Source: Alphaproteobacteria bacterium (GTDB taxonomy: Bacteria; Pseudomonadota; Alphaproteobacteria; BOG-932; Roseiterribacteraceae). Taken from it: 11,393 nt of DNA. Every line of letters starts with the position of its first letter. Position 1 is the first letter of the stretch. The stretch lies in assembly GCA_903970575.1 (NCBI GenBank), contig CAJCJC010000123.1, positions 1 to 11,393 on the forward strand, read 5' to 3'. Shown one piece after another: positions 1 to 6,232 of the stretch. The notes under the pieces are model-generated. The model was given only the letters and a program-made list of their open reading frames with translations, did not search any database and was not told the origin of the DNA. The translations under genes were made by a program, and so were the position numbers.

Positions 1-365
1 TCTGGATAGGTGCGGCCCATATGCTTCAAGCCGGCGATGATCTTGGGGATAATCGCCTGGGCGATTCCCGAACTGATGCCGATCCGGATATGCGGGCCGG
101 CCTTGCCGCGCAGTTCGCGCGCGAAATCCTTAAGCCCCGCCATCTCGATGACAACCTGTTCGGCCGCCTCCAGGAACGCGAGGCCATCCACGCTCGCCTC
201 GACCCCGCGCGTTCCGCGATGAAAAAGGTCGAAACCAAGCTCTTCCTCAAGCGCGCGAATTTGCGCGCTGAGTGAGGGCTGAGATACGGCAAGGCGCGCG
301 CCCGCCTTGCTAAAGCTATGCTCCCGCCAGACCGCGCACGCATATCGCAACTGCCGATCATTCAC
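1..365 (-). CDS. LysR-family transcriptional regulator, N-terminal part (3' end beyond the window)
   Basis: Read on the reverse strand, this gives about 121 residues beginning VNDRQLRYACAVWREHSF and continuing SKAGARLAVSQPSLSAQIRA, LEEELGFDLFHR. That is the winged helix-turn-helix DNA-binding domain of LysR regulators (residues 1-60), followed by the linker helix (about 60-90) and the start of the effector-binding domain (IRIGISSGIAQAIIPKIIAG). The start is the GTG at 365-363: an in-frame TGA lies only three codons upstream (374-372), so no longer start is possible. The gene is divergent from the catabolic operon, the usual arrangement for a LysR activator controlling its neighbours, probably in response to a pathway substrate or intermediate (inferred). 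The effector-binding domain is mostly outside the window, so ligand specificity cannot be judged. Confidence 0.9.
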   Translation of the reverse strand, partial: MNDRQLRYACAVWREHSFSKAGARLAVSQPSLSAQIRALEEELGFDLFHRGTRGVEASVDGLAFLEAAEQVVIEMAGLKDFARELRGKAGPHIRIGISSGIAQAIIPKIIAGLKHMGRTYP

Positions 366-401
366 GATCGGTCACCGCGCCGCCGAACCTACGGCCATGA
401 A

Positions 402-414
402 ACCATGCATTGGT
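402..414. repeat. Inverted repeat ACCA-N5-TGGT, possible operator half of the LysR control region
   Basis: ACCATGCATTGGT has perfect 4-bp arms around a TGCAT centre, and looser symmetry extends outwards (ATG on the left, CAT on the right). It lies 37 bp from the regulator's start codon, where a LysR protein often autoregulates. Function is inferred from position only; 4-bp arms can occur by chance. Confidence 0.3.
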
Positions 415-457
415 AAACATGACGCTAATCCTAAACCGGTCCATACCGTGCTTAGAT

Positions 458-472
458 ATAGGAAATTTCTAT
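458..472. promoter_or_regulatory. LysR-type T-N11-A operator box (ATAG-N7-CTAT)
   Basis: The sequence ATAGGAAATTTCTAT is an inverted repeat of ATAG and CTAT separated by 7 bp, which gives the T-N11-A pattern of LysR recognition sites; the well-known form in aromatic catabolic operons is ATAC-N7-GTAT. It lies between the divergent regulator and the operon, about 93 bp from the regulator's start and 164 bp from the first operon gene. This is the expected place for the high-affinity recognition site of the adjacent regulator. Binding is inferred, not shown. Confidence 0.55.
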
Positions 473-623
473 GGCTACATCCGCAATCACTCTTGGCGTG
501 ATTAGGCCCTCCTATTCATTAAGGGTCCTTGCAAAGGGATTCGCCGGATGCGGCCCACGGGACTAAACTACTCCTATGGGCGGCGTGAAGACGGAATGCT
601 CTCGAGACTTTATTCGTTTGACC

Positions 624-630
624 GAGGTAG
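624..630 (+). promoter_or_regulatory. Shine-Dalgarno sequence that decides the LigA-like start
   Basis: GAGGTAG lies 5 nt from GTG 636, and 7 nt counted from the end of the GAGGT core. The longer in-frame candidate, ATG at 576, has no purine-rich site upstream (it is preceded by ACTACTCCT). This favours GTG 636 as the true start. Confidence 0.55.
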
Positions 631-635
631 TTTGC

Positions 636-953
636 GTGTCAGTCTATGATCTAAATCGCGCTATCCACGCCATTTATATCAATCGCGATAACACGATCGC
701 GTTTCGTAACGGCCAGTTCGACATGCTGGCTCGATTTGACTTGTCCTCCGAGGAGCATACTGCGATCGTCGAGCGTGATTTCCCGAAATTATGGGCGTTT
801 CACGTTCACCCCATCATCCTGTTCCATCTTTCCGCTGTCCTGAACCCGCGGGAATGGTACATGGCGAATGTCGCGCCGAAGATCGTCGGCGTCCCCAATC
901 AATTCTACGATTATTACCTGACGGCGGAAGAAACCGAACCGGCGGTCTCCTGA
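636..953 (+). CDS. LigA-like small subunit of a class III extradiol ring-cleavage dioxygenase
   Basis: This encodes 105 residues from GTG 636. It is an all-helical small protein of the LigA (protocatechuate 4,5-dioxygenase alpha subunit) superfamily. The family pattern is visible as SVYDLNRAI near the N-terminus, then LARFDLSSEEHTAIVERDF and KLWAFHVHPIILFHL (about residues 31-65): a '...LT-EE--A----D---L---G-HP--L' core. In LigAB enzymes this subunit caps the active site of the LigB subunit and helps bind the aromatic substrate; it has no metal of its own. The GTG start is chosen for its GAGGTAG ribosome site and because SVYDLNR matches the expected N-terminus; ATG 576 would add 20 unrelated residues. 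The stop overlaps the next start (TGATG), so the permease is translationally coupled. The putative LigB partner follows one gene later. Substrate unknown. Confidence 0.75.
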   Translation: MSVYDLNRAIHAIYINRDNTIAFRNGQFDMLARFDLSSEEHTAIVERDFPKLWAFHVHPIILFHLSAVLNPREWYMANVAPKIVGVPNQFYDYYLTAEETEPAVS

Positions 954-1768
954 TGGCGCGCGCGCGTCATTCCGGAGGCGCGGCAGGTCGCCGACCGCGC
1001 ATCGGTCCGAGGCTCGCCGAGGCCAATGTCGCGCTCTGGCACGCGGCGGTATTCTTCCTGTTCATTCTTGTCTGGTGGGGGCTGTCGGCCGCGGTCGGGC
1101 GCGGCTTCATGCCGTCGCCGCGCGACACGGCGGAGGCCGCGATCCGCATGTCGAGCGATGGCAGCCTCGCCGAGGCGACCCTCCAAAGCGTCTACAGCCT
1201 GATGGCGGGGTACATACTCGCGGCCATGGTCGCCATTCCCGCGGGGCTCGTCATGGGCGGCGTTCGCATTCTCGGCGCGGTGCTGGAGCCCTATGTCGAT
1301 GCGCTGAGTTCGATGCCGCGCGTCGCCTTCCTGCCGCTCATCATCGTGTTTCTGGGCCTTGGATACGAGGCTAAGATTTTCATGGTGTTCATCGGCGCGG
1401 TCATGCCGATCGTCGTCAATACCTATGCGGGCGTGCTCCAAAGCGATGCCGAACTGATCGAGATGGCGCGCTCGGCGGGGGCTCGCGATGTCGACATTTT
1501 TCGCAAGATCGTTCTTCCGGGCGCGCTCCCCTACATCATGACGGGTTTGCGCGTCGGCGCATCGCTTGCGCTCATTAATACCGTCGTCGCCGAGCTTTAC
1601 ACCGCAGTGTCCGGCCTTGGCGGCCTTTTGTCGATCTATGGCAACAGCTTTCGCATGGCCCCGTACTTCGTGATTGTCGTCATCCTGGCGCTTTTGGGCG
1701 TCTTGCTGATGTACGGGGTCCGCTTGCTGGAACGGCGCGTTATGCGCTGGCGACTTCATCTATCGTGA
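953..1768 (+). CDS. ABC transporter permease, SsuC/TauC type
   Basis: This encodes a 271-residue inner-membrane permease of the binding-protein-dependent importer class (BPD_transp_1), related to the sulfonate/taurine/nitrate family. About six hydrophobic segments are visible: around residues 29-49, 80-104, 124-137, 140-160, 200-218 and 237-257. The cytoplasmic EAA loop, which docks to the ATPase, is clear: EMARSAGARDVDIFRKIVLP at about 170-189, with the conserved G and I-LP spacing. The ATG overlaps the LigA-like stop by one base. The reading frame stays open upstream to 791, but that part overlaps the LigA-like gene in another frame and is not typical permease sequence. It should work with the substrate-binding protein at 2707 and the ATPase at 3748. 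The compound carried is unknown; linkage suggests the substrate of this catabolic cluster. The gene sits between the two dioxygenase subunit genes, which is unusual. Confidence 0.9.
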   Translation: MARARHSGGAAGRRPRIGPRLAEANVALWHAAVFFLFILVWWGLSAAVGRGFMPSPRDTAEAAIRMSSDGSLAEATLQSVYSLMAGYILAAMVAIPAGLVMGGVRILGAVLEPYVDALSSMPRVAFLPLIIVFLGLGYEAKIFMVFIGAVMPIVVNTYAGVLQSDAELIEMARSAGARDVDIFRKIVLPGALPYIMTGLRVGASLALINTVVAELYTAVSGLGGLLSIYGNSFRMAPYFVIVVILALLGVLLMYGVRLLERRVMRWRLHLS

Positions 1769-1797
1769 TCCGGAACTTGGCGTGATCCGGACCTTGG
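1764..1797 (+). repeat. Tandem 17-bp duplication spanning the permease stop codon
   Basis: CGTGATCCGGAACTTGG (1764-1780) is followed directly by CGTGATCCGGACCTTGG (1781-1797), differing at one base. The first copy contains the permease stop codon (TGA 1766-1768). The second copy therefore lies in the short spacer before the LigB-like gene, which may have lengthened that spacer. It looks like a recent local duplication; no function is evident. Confidence 0.8.
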
Positions 1798-1824
1798 GAT
1801 CATGACCCGCAACGCAGGCTAACC

Positions 1825-2658
1825 ATGGCAACAATCGTTTCCGCCGTCGCGTCGACCCACAATCCCCGGATTTTCTGGAATCGCGATCAGGCGGACCAGA
1901 ACGCGCTTCAGCGGCTCTATGGGGCGTTCGATCAAACCCGCAAGCTCTTGGCGGAAACGCGGCCCGATGTGATCATCGCCGTCGCCAATGATCATTTGGA
2001 CGGGCTTTTCCTCGATAATATGCCCGCGTTTTCGGTCGTGACCGGACCGCGCGCTTTCGGTCCCTATTGGTACGAAACGGAGATCATGAATCTCCCCGGC
2101 TATGACGGGTTGATCGCGCAGGACGCGGCCGCCAGCATTTTGCGCAGCGGGCGCGAGGAAGGCATTTTTTTCTCGCAACTGAACGATTTCAAGGTCGATC
2201 ACGCTTTTACGCTGCCGCTGTCATTCGTGCGCCCAGAGGCCGATATCCCCATCGTCCCGATCGTGACCAACGCGTTCGGCTATCCGCTTGTGCCGACAAA
2301 GCACTGGTTCGGTCTCGGCCAGTTCCTGGCGCGCGAGGTCGCGTCCTGGCCGGCGCATCTGCGGGTCGCGGTGGTGGCGTCGTTCAATCTGACCGTCGAG
2401 GTCGGCGGACCGAAGGCCGGAAAGTACAATATGGACTTCACCCGCTGGCTGGTCGAAATGATGAGCGCCGGCAGTTGCGATGAAATGGTGGCGAGCCTGA
2501 CGGTTCCCCGCTTGATCCGCGAGGGTAATTCGACCTCCGAATTCCTGAATTACATTTCCCTGCTTGGGATTGTCGAGGACCGCAAACCGAACTTTATCGA
2601 GCACAAGCCCGTGCCGGGCGTCGGCATGTGCCCGGTCGCTTTCTGGAATTTGGCGTAA
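1825..2658 (+). CDS. LigB-family class III extradiol dioxygenase large subunit, with altered catalytic motif
   Basis: This encodes 277 residues matching the LigB (protocatechuate 4,5-dioxygenase beta / gallate dioxygenase-like) fold along its length. These enzymes use non-haem Fe(II) to open catecholic or aminophenolic rings with O2. The metal ligands are in place: His12 (ASTHNP), His57 (ANDHLDG) and Glu239 (GNSTSEF). The active-site histidine of the DHA--PL motif is present at His126, and PEADIPIVPI and GGPKAG also fit the family. However, the segment that normally reads GGLSH before 'xVGGP', carrying the acid/base histidine (His195 of Sphingobium LigB), here reads FNLTV (187-191), with Val191 at the histidine position. 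The enzyme may be catalytically altered, act on an unusual substrate, or serve another role. No strong ribosome site is visible upstream of ATG 1825. The likely partner is the LigA-like protein at 636-953. Confidence 0.85.
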   Translation: MATIVSAVASTHNPRIFWNRDQADQNALQRLYGAFDQTRKLLAETRPDVIIAVANDHLDGLFLDNMPAFSVVTGPRAFGPYWYETEIMNLPGYDGLIAQDAAASILRSGREEGIFFSQLNDFKVDHAFTLPLSFVRPEADIPIVPIVTNAFGYPLVPTKHWFGLGQFLAREVASWPAHLRVAVVASFNLTVEVGGPKAGKYNMDFTRWLVEMMSAGSCDEMVASLTVPRLIREGNSTSEFLNYISLLGIVEDRKPNFIEHKPVPGVGMCPVAFWNLA

Positions 2659-2706
2659 AACGCTGTCACTCTAGCGACACGCCCGGCATCGTTTCGAGGT
2701 ATTGCC

Positions 2707-3735
2707 ATGTTGCGCTTCATCGCCAGTTGGATGATCGTTTCGGTCCTGTTACTCCCCTTGACGTTCGTGGTCGGGGGAGCGGCGGCGGAGCCGTTCCAGA
2801 TCATCATCACCGAACCGGAAACGCCCTTGGCTCCGAATTCGGTGATCGATCTCGCCAAACAGCTTGGATATTACGAGAAGGCGGGGGTCGACGTTCAGCT
2901 TATCCGCGTCCGCGCGACGCCTTCGGCTATCGCGGCGCTGCGCTCCGGTCAGGGCGATATGGCGAATGTCAGCCTCGATATCGCGCTTCAGCTGATCGCG
3001 CGGGACCAGATGAAGCTCCGGGGCGTTATTTCTCCGGATAAGGCGCTGCCATTCGTCATCGTCGGCAAAAAGGCGCTGACATCGCCAAAGCAGCTTGAAG
3101 GGAAGATATTCGGCGTGGGGCAGATCGGCAGCGTCGATTACGTCCAGACGCGCAACGTTCTCGCTGATCTAGGGGTCGATGTCGACAAGGTGCGCTATCT
3201 TGCCGTCGGACAGCCGACTGTCAGGGCGCAGTCCCTGATAGCGGGTCAAATCGACGCCACGACCATCACGCTCGGCACGTGGCTCTCGCTTCCCGGCCGC
3301 GACGGCCTCAACATGATTTTGGATCAGGAAGCCTATTATCGGGCGGCCCCGTTCGTCACGAAGATCAGTGTCGTGACCGAGGAAACCGCGGAGAAAAAAC
3401 ATAAGGACGTCGAAGCCGTCGTCCGCGCAACCATCGCCGCGTCGCGGGATTTCGCGGCCCATCCCGAACTTTGGGTCGATGCGATGGTAAAGGCCCGGCC
3501 GGACGTCCCGCGCGAACAACTCGAAGTCCTGGCCAAGGCCTACGCCAAGAACTGGAGCGTCAATGGCGGCCTCGATGACGGCGAACTTAAGGCGACGACC
3601 GACGCGCTTTACAAGACCGAGGATTTCCAGGGTCTGCCGCGCCGCGTCGATCCAGCCGCCTGGATCGACCGGAGCTTCATCGAGACCGTGCTGGGCGATC
3701 TGGGCGCCTATAAAGCCGCCTCGATGCAAAACTAG
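2707..3735 (+). CDS. ABC transporter periplasmic substrate-binding protein, SsuA/NMT1 type
   Basis: This encodes a 342-residue secreted binding protein. Residues 1-27 form a Sec signal peptide: a short basic start (MLRF), a hydrophobic stretch around 8-24, and an AAA-E cleavage site after Ala27. There is no lipobox cysteine, so it should be a free periplasmic protein. The mature protein shows the NMT1/SsuA pattern: SVIDLAKQLGYYEKAGVDVQ (about 45-64), AALRSGQGDMAN, QLEGKIFGVGQIGS, and AGQIDATTITLGT. It captures the ligand in the periplasm and delivers it to the permease at 953. A GAGGT ribosome site (2696-2700) lies 6 nt before the ATG. The ligand class cannot be read from sequence; this family binds sulfonates, pyrimidine precursors, aromatic acids and others. 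Its position between catabolic genes suggests the cluster's substrate. Confidence 0.9.
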   Translation: MLRFIASWMIVSVLLLPLTFVVGGAAAEPFQIIITEPETPLAPNSVIDLAKQLGYYEKAGVDVQLIRVRATPSAIAALRSGQGDMANVSLDIALQLIARDQMKLRGVISPDKALPFVIVGKKALTSPKQLEGKIFGVGQIGSVDYVQTRNVLADLGVDVDKVRYLAVGQPTVRAQSLIAGQIDATTITLGTWLSLPGRDGLNMILDQEAYYRAAPFVTKISVVTEETAEKKHKDVEAVVRATIAASRDFAAHPELWVDAMVKARPDVPREQLEVLAKAYAKNWSVNGGLDDGELKATTDALYKTEDFQGLPRRVDPAAWIDRSFIETVLGDLGAYKAASMQN

Positions 3736-3747
3736 ACGCGGGCGGAT

Positions 3748-4653
3748 ATGGGCGCGTTCGATTCATCGTTGAGACCCTCGTCCATGCCGGACGATCTTGC
3801 GCCGGGCGAGGCGATGTCCCCCGCCATCTCGGTGCGGAATATTTCGAAGACGTTCCGGCGCGCGAAAGCGAAAACCGGCGTTAAGGCTATCGACGACGTG
3901 TCGTTCGATATCAAGCCCAACACCTTCGTCAGCCTTGTCGGTCCCTCGGGTTGTGGCAAGACCACGATGCTCCGGATGCTGAACGGTCTGATCCATCCGG
4001 ATTCGGGTGAGATTCTGGTCGATGGCGCCGCGCCCACGCCGGGTCCGCATATGGGCTTCGTCTTTCAGTCCTTCCGCCTGATGCCGTGGCGCACGATCCG
4101 CGCCAATGTCGCCTTCACGCTGGAGGTTCATGGCGTCAGCGCGCGGGAATGCGCCGAGCGAGCCGATCATTATCTCGCCATGGTCGGCTTGCGGCGCTTC
4201 GCGGAGTCCTATCCGGCTGAGCTGTCCGGCGGGATGAAGCAGCGCGCCGCTCTCGCCCGCGCGCTGGTCGGCCGCCCGCGATTCCTGCTGATGGACGAGC
4301 CGTTCGCCAATCTGGATGCGCAAACCCGTGAGTTCATGCAGATCGAACTCGCCAAGATCTGGCAACACCATAAAGGCGTCGTCGTGCTGGTGACCCACAG
4401 CGTCGACGAAGCCGTGCTGTTGTCGGATCAGATCATTCTGCTGAACCCCCGGCCGGGCCGGGTCGCCGAGATACTGGATGTGGATTTGCCCCATCCGCGA
4501 TATGCGTATGACGCCAGGGCGCGCCCTGAATTCGCCGAGATGCGCGGCCATTTATGGAACCGCATCAAGGACATGGTCGCGAACGACCCTGAATCCGAGT
4601 TTTTTATGCGCGACGATGGGGCCTCCGCGGGCAAAACCGCGGGCGGGGAATAA
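3748..4653 (+). CDS. ABC transporter ATP-binding protein, SsuB/TauB type
   Basis: This encodes a 301-residue cytoplasmic ATPase that powers the importer formed with the permease (953) and binding protein (2707). All nucleotide-binding motifs are present: Walker A GPSGCGKTT (65-73), Q-loop VFQSFRLMPW (Gln107), signature LSGGMKQR (159-166), Walker B FLLMDEP (179-185) with the D-loop NLD, and the H-loop VTHSVDEA (His217). The C-terminal tail (LNPRPGRVAEILDVDLPHPR) is typical of the nitrate/sulfonate/taurine subfamily. Three ATG codons are possible: 3748, 3784 and 3814. The last would start close to the first beta strand (AISVRNISKTF) and give a more usual length of 279 residues. None has a strong ribosome site, so the start is uncertain. 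The gene begins 12 nt after the binding-protein stop. Confidence 0.92.
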   Translation: MGAFDSSLRPSSMPDDLAPGEAMSPAISVRNISKTFRRAKAKTGVKAIDDVSFDIKPNTFVSLVGPSGCGKTTMLRMLNGLIHPDSGEILVDGAAPTPGPHMGFVFQSFRLMPWRTIRANVAFTLEVHGVSARECAERADHYLAMVGLRRFAESYPAELSGGMKQRAALARALVGRPRFLLMDEPFANLDAQTREFMQIELAKIWQHHKGVVVLVTHSVDEAVLLSDQIILLNPRPGRVAEILDVDLPHPRYAYDARARPEFAEMRGHLWNRIKDMVANDPESEFFMRDDGASAGKTAGGE

Positions 4654-4654
4654 G

Positions 4655-6232
4655 ATGGGCGTTCAAATTGCCCATGGCGCGGGGGGCGTGGCGGCTTCGG
4701 GGCATCGTTTGGCGACCGAGGCGGCGCTCGCCGTTCTGGCCCGGGGGGGCAACGCCATCGACGCCGCCATTTGCGGCGCGCTCGTTCTAACGGTGACCTG
4801 TCCCTACGCCTGCAGCCTCGCCGGCGACATGTACATGCTGCTTTTCGAGCCTGGCGACGCCAGTTGGTCGGGCGCCGTCTCCGGCCTCAACGCGACCGGC
4901 CGCGCCCCCGCAGCCGCGACGCTCGACCGGTTTCCCGGCGGCATGCCGCGCGAAGGCGTTCAATCCGCCACGGTGCCGGGCTTTCTGGCCGGCGCTAAGG
5001 ACGCTCTTGACCGCTATGGAACGCTGTCGCTGTCCGAATTGCTCGCTCCCGCGATCGCGCTGGCCGAGGGCGGATTTCCCATCCATCCTTACTTTACCAA
5101 AAACATAGAGGATCGTAGGGCGTTGTTGGCTAAGAATCCGGCGGCCAGCGCGGCCTTTCTCCCGAATGGCGAGCCGCTGGAAGCTGGGTCTTGGTTCGTG
5201 CAGAGAGACCTTGCCGAGATTTTGCGGCTGATCGCGCGCGACGGCGTGGAAACATTTTATCGCGGCCCCATCGCCAGCCGCATCGTCGCGGCGAGCAAAG
5301 GGCTTGGGGGATTGTTGGCGGAGTCCGATTTCGCCGAGCACGAATCCCTATGGCAACGGCCGATCTCCGGCCCGTTCGCCGGTCATACCGTCTGGACCAT
5401 GCCGCCCAACTCCTACGGCGTCACGCTCCTATTGCAGTTGATCGAATTGGAGCGGAGCCGCATTGGAGGGAGTGAACCCAATTCCCTGGAATTCATTTTG
5501 GACGGGTTCGCGGCGCGGAAATCATCCTATGCCGCCGCCGCGAAATTGATCGCCGATCCGGGTTTGACCGAGGAGAAGACACGGCGAATTCTGGAAATGG
5601 CGATCGCCGACTCCGAAGGATCCATCTTGATGGACGCGCCGCCGCCCGAAGCATGGAGCAGCAGCACGACCAATATCGTCGTGATCGACGCGAATGGTTG
5701 GGCGGTATCGCTGATCGAAAGCATATCCACGCCGTTCGGCGCCGGCATCGTGCTGGAGGGAACGGGGATCGTTCTCAATAATCGTATGGGCGGCTTCAAC
5801 ACCGATCCCGCCAGCCCCAACTGCGTGGGACCGAACAAGCGGCCGGCTCACACGCTCGCGCCCTGCATCGTGACCAGGGATGGCGCGTTGACCATGAGCA
5901 TCGGTACGCCTGGGACGGTCGGCCAGACCTGCACCCTGACGCAATTCCTCGCACGCGTGCTCGCCTGCGGGGAGACTCCCGCCCATGCGATCGATGCGGC
6001 GCGCTGGTCGGCCGATTTTCAGGGCAATCTGATCGTCGAGGACTCGATGCCAGAGCCGTTGAAGAGCACCGTGCTGGCGCATGGCGCACGCACGATGCCC
6101 AACGGCTGGATCAGCTTCGGATCGATCAAGCTCGCGATGCCGGTGCCGGGCGGTTTCGCCGCCTATGCCGACGATCGGCGATCGGCTTTCGCGGGCGGCA
6201 TTCAGGAAGCCACCAAGGAGGCCATGCAATGA
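4655..6232 (+). CDS. Gamma-glutamyltransferase-like Ntn-hydrolase (probable amidohydrolase/acylase)
   Basis: This encodes 525 residues of the GGT superfamily, in which a proenzyme cuts itself into two chains and the new N-terminal threonine becomes the nucleophile. The early pattern AHGAGGVAASGHRLATEAAL, ARGGNAIDAAI is typical. The processing site is SSSTTNIVVIDANGWAV, with Thr338 as the likely nucleophile, followed by FGAGIVLEGTGIVLNNRMGG and GTPG. Residues that hold the gamma-glutamyl group in E. coli GGT appear changed: Asn411 to Ser358, the Asp433 region to Gly379-Gly380, and the Ser462-Ser463 pair to His399-Thr400 (RPAHTLAP). This points to the wider group of acylases and oxamate-hydrolase-like enzymes (such as HpxW) rather than a true GGT. 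No signal peptide is seen, so it is probably cytoplasmic, unlike classical periplasmic GGT. The ATG follows the ATPase stop by 1 nt, with GGGGAA upstream. The last bases overlap the next gene (ATGA). Confidence 0.85.
   Translation: MGVQIAHGAGGVAASGHRLATEAALAVLARGGNAIDAAICGALVLTVTCPYACSLAGDMYMLLFEPGDASWSGAVSGLNATGRAPAAATLDRFPGGMPREGVQSATVPGFLAGAKDALDRYGTLSLSELLAPAIALAEGGFPIHPYFTKNIEDRRALLAKNPAASAAFLPNGEPLEAGSWFVQRDLAEILRLIARDGVETFYRGPIASRIVAASKGLGGLLAESDFAEHESLWQRPISGPFAGHTVWTMPPNSYGVTLLLQLIELERSRIGGSEPNSLEFILDGFAARKSSYAAAAKLIADPGLTEEKTRRILEMAIADSEGSILMDAPPPEAWSSSTTNIVVIDANGWAVSLIESISTPFGAGIVLEGTGIVLNNRMGGFNTDPASPNCVGPNKRPAHTLAPCIVTRDGALTMSIGTPGTVGQTCTLTQFLARVLACGETPAHAIDAARWSADFQGNLIVEDSMPEPLKSTVLAHGARTMPNGWISFGSIKLAMPVPGGFAAYADDRRSAFAGGIQEATKEAMQ
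6215..6221 (+). promoter_or_regulatory. Strong Shine-Dalgarno site for the nitrilase-family gene
   Basis: AAGGAGG lies within the end of the GGT-like gene, 7 nt before ATG 6229. It is the closest match to the consensus ribosome site in the window. It fixes the start of the downstream gene at the ATGA overlap and suggests that gene is well translated. Confidence 0.8.

Larger units (their letters stand above)
366..635. promoter_or_regulatory. Divergent intergenic control region between the lysR-type gene and the catabolic operon
   Basis: About 270 bp without a convincing gene, more AT-rich than the flanks. It should contain the promoters of both the leftward regulator and the rightward operon. 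It holds the T-N11-A box at 458-472, an inverted repeat ACCA-N5-TGGT at 402-414 and a short inverted repeat CGGT-N4-ACCG at 437-448. I could not identify sigma-70 -35/-10 pairs with confidence; TTGGCG at 493-498 with CATTAA at 516-521 (17 bp apart) is the best but weak rightward candidate. Confidence 0.6.

Noticed and set aside
26..361. Reverse-strand open frame of 111 codons at the left edge, starting MIGSCDMRARSG
   Set aside because: It is out of frame with the clear LysR helix-turn-helix on the same strand (GTG 365); its serine/arginine-rich translation is a shadow.
576..635. ATG 576 as the LigA-like start
   Set aside because: No ribosome site and 20 extra non-family residues; GTG 636 has GAGGTAG upstream and a family-like N-terminus.
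791..952. Upstream extension of the permease frame
   Set aside because: It overlaps the LigA-like gene in a different frame, and the added 54 residues are not permease-like; the ATG at 953 has the coupled TGATG arrangement.
914..1759. Long reverse-strand open frame of 281 codons opposite the permease
   Set aside because: Its His/Asp/Arg/Ala-rich translation is typical of an antisense frame in GC-rich DNA; the permease on the other strand has clear family motifs.
3763..4551. Reverse-strand open frame of 262 codons opposite the ABC ATPase
   Set aside because: Antisense shadow of a gene with all Walker and signature motifs.
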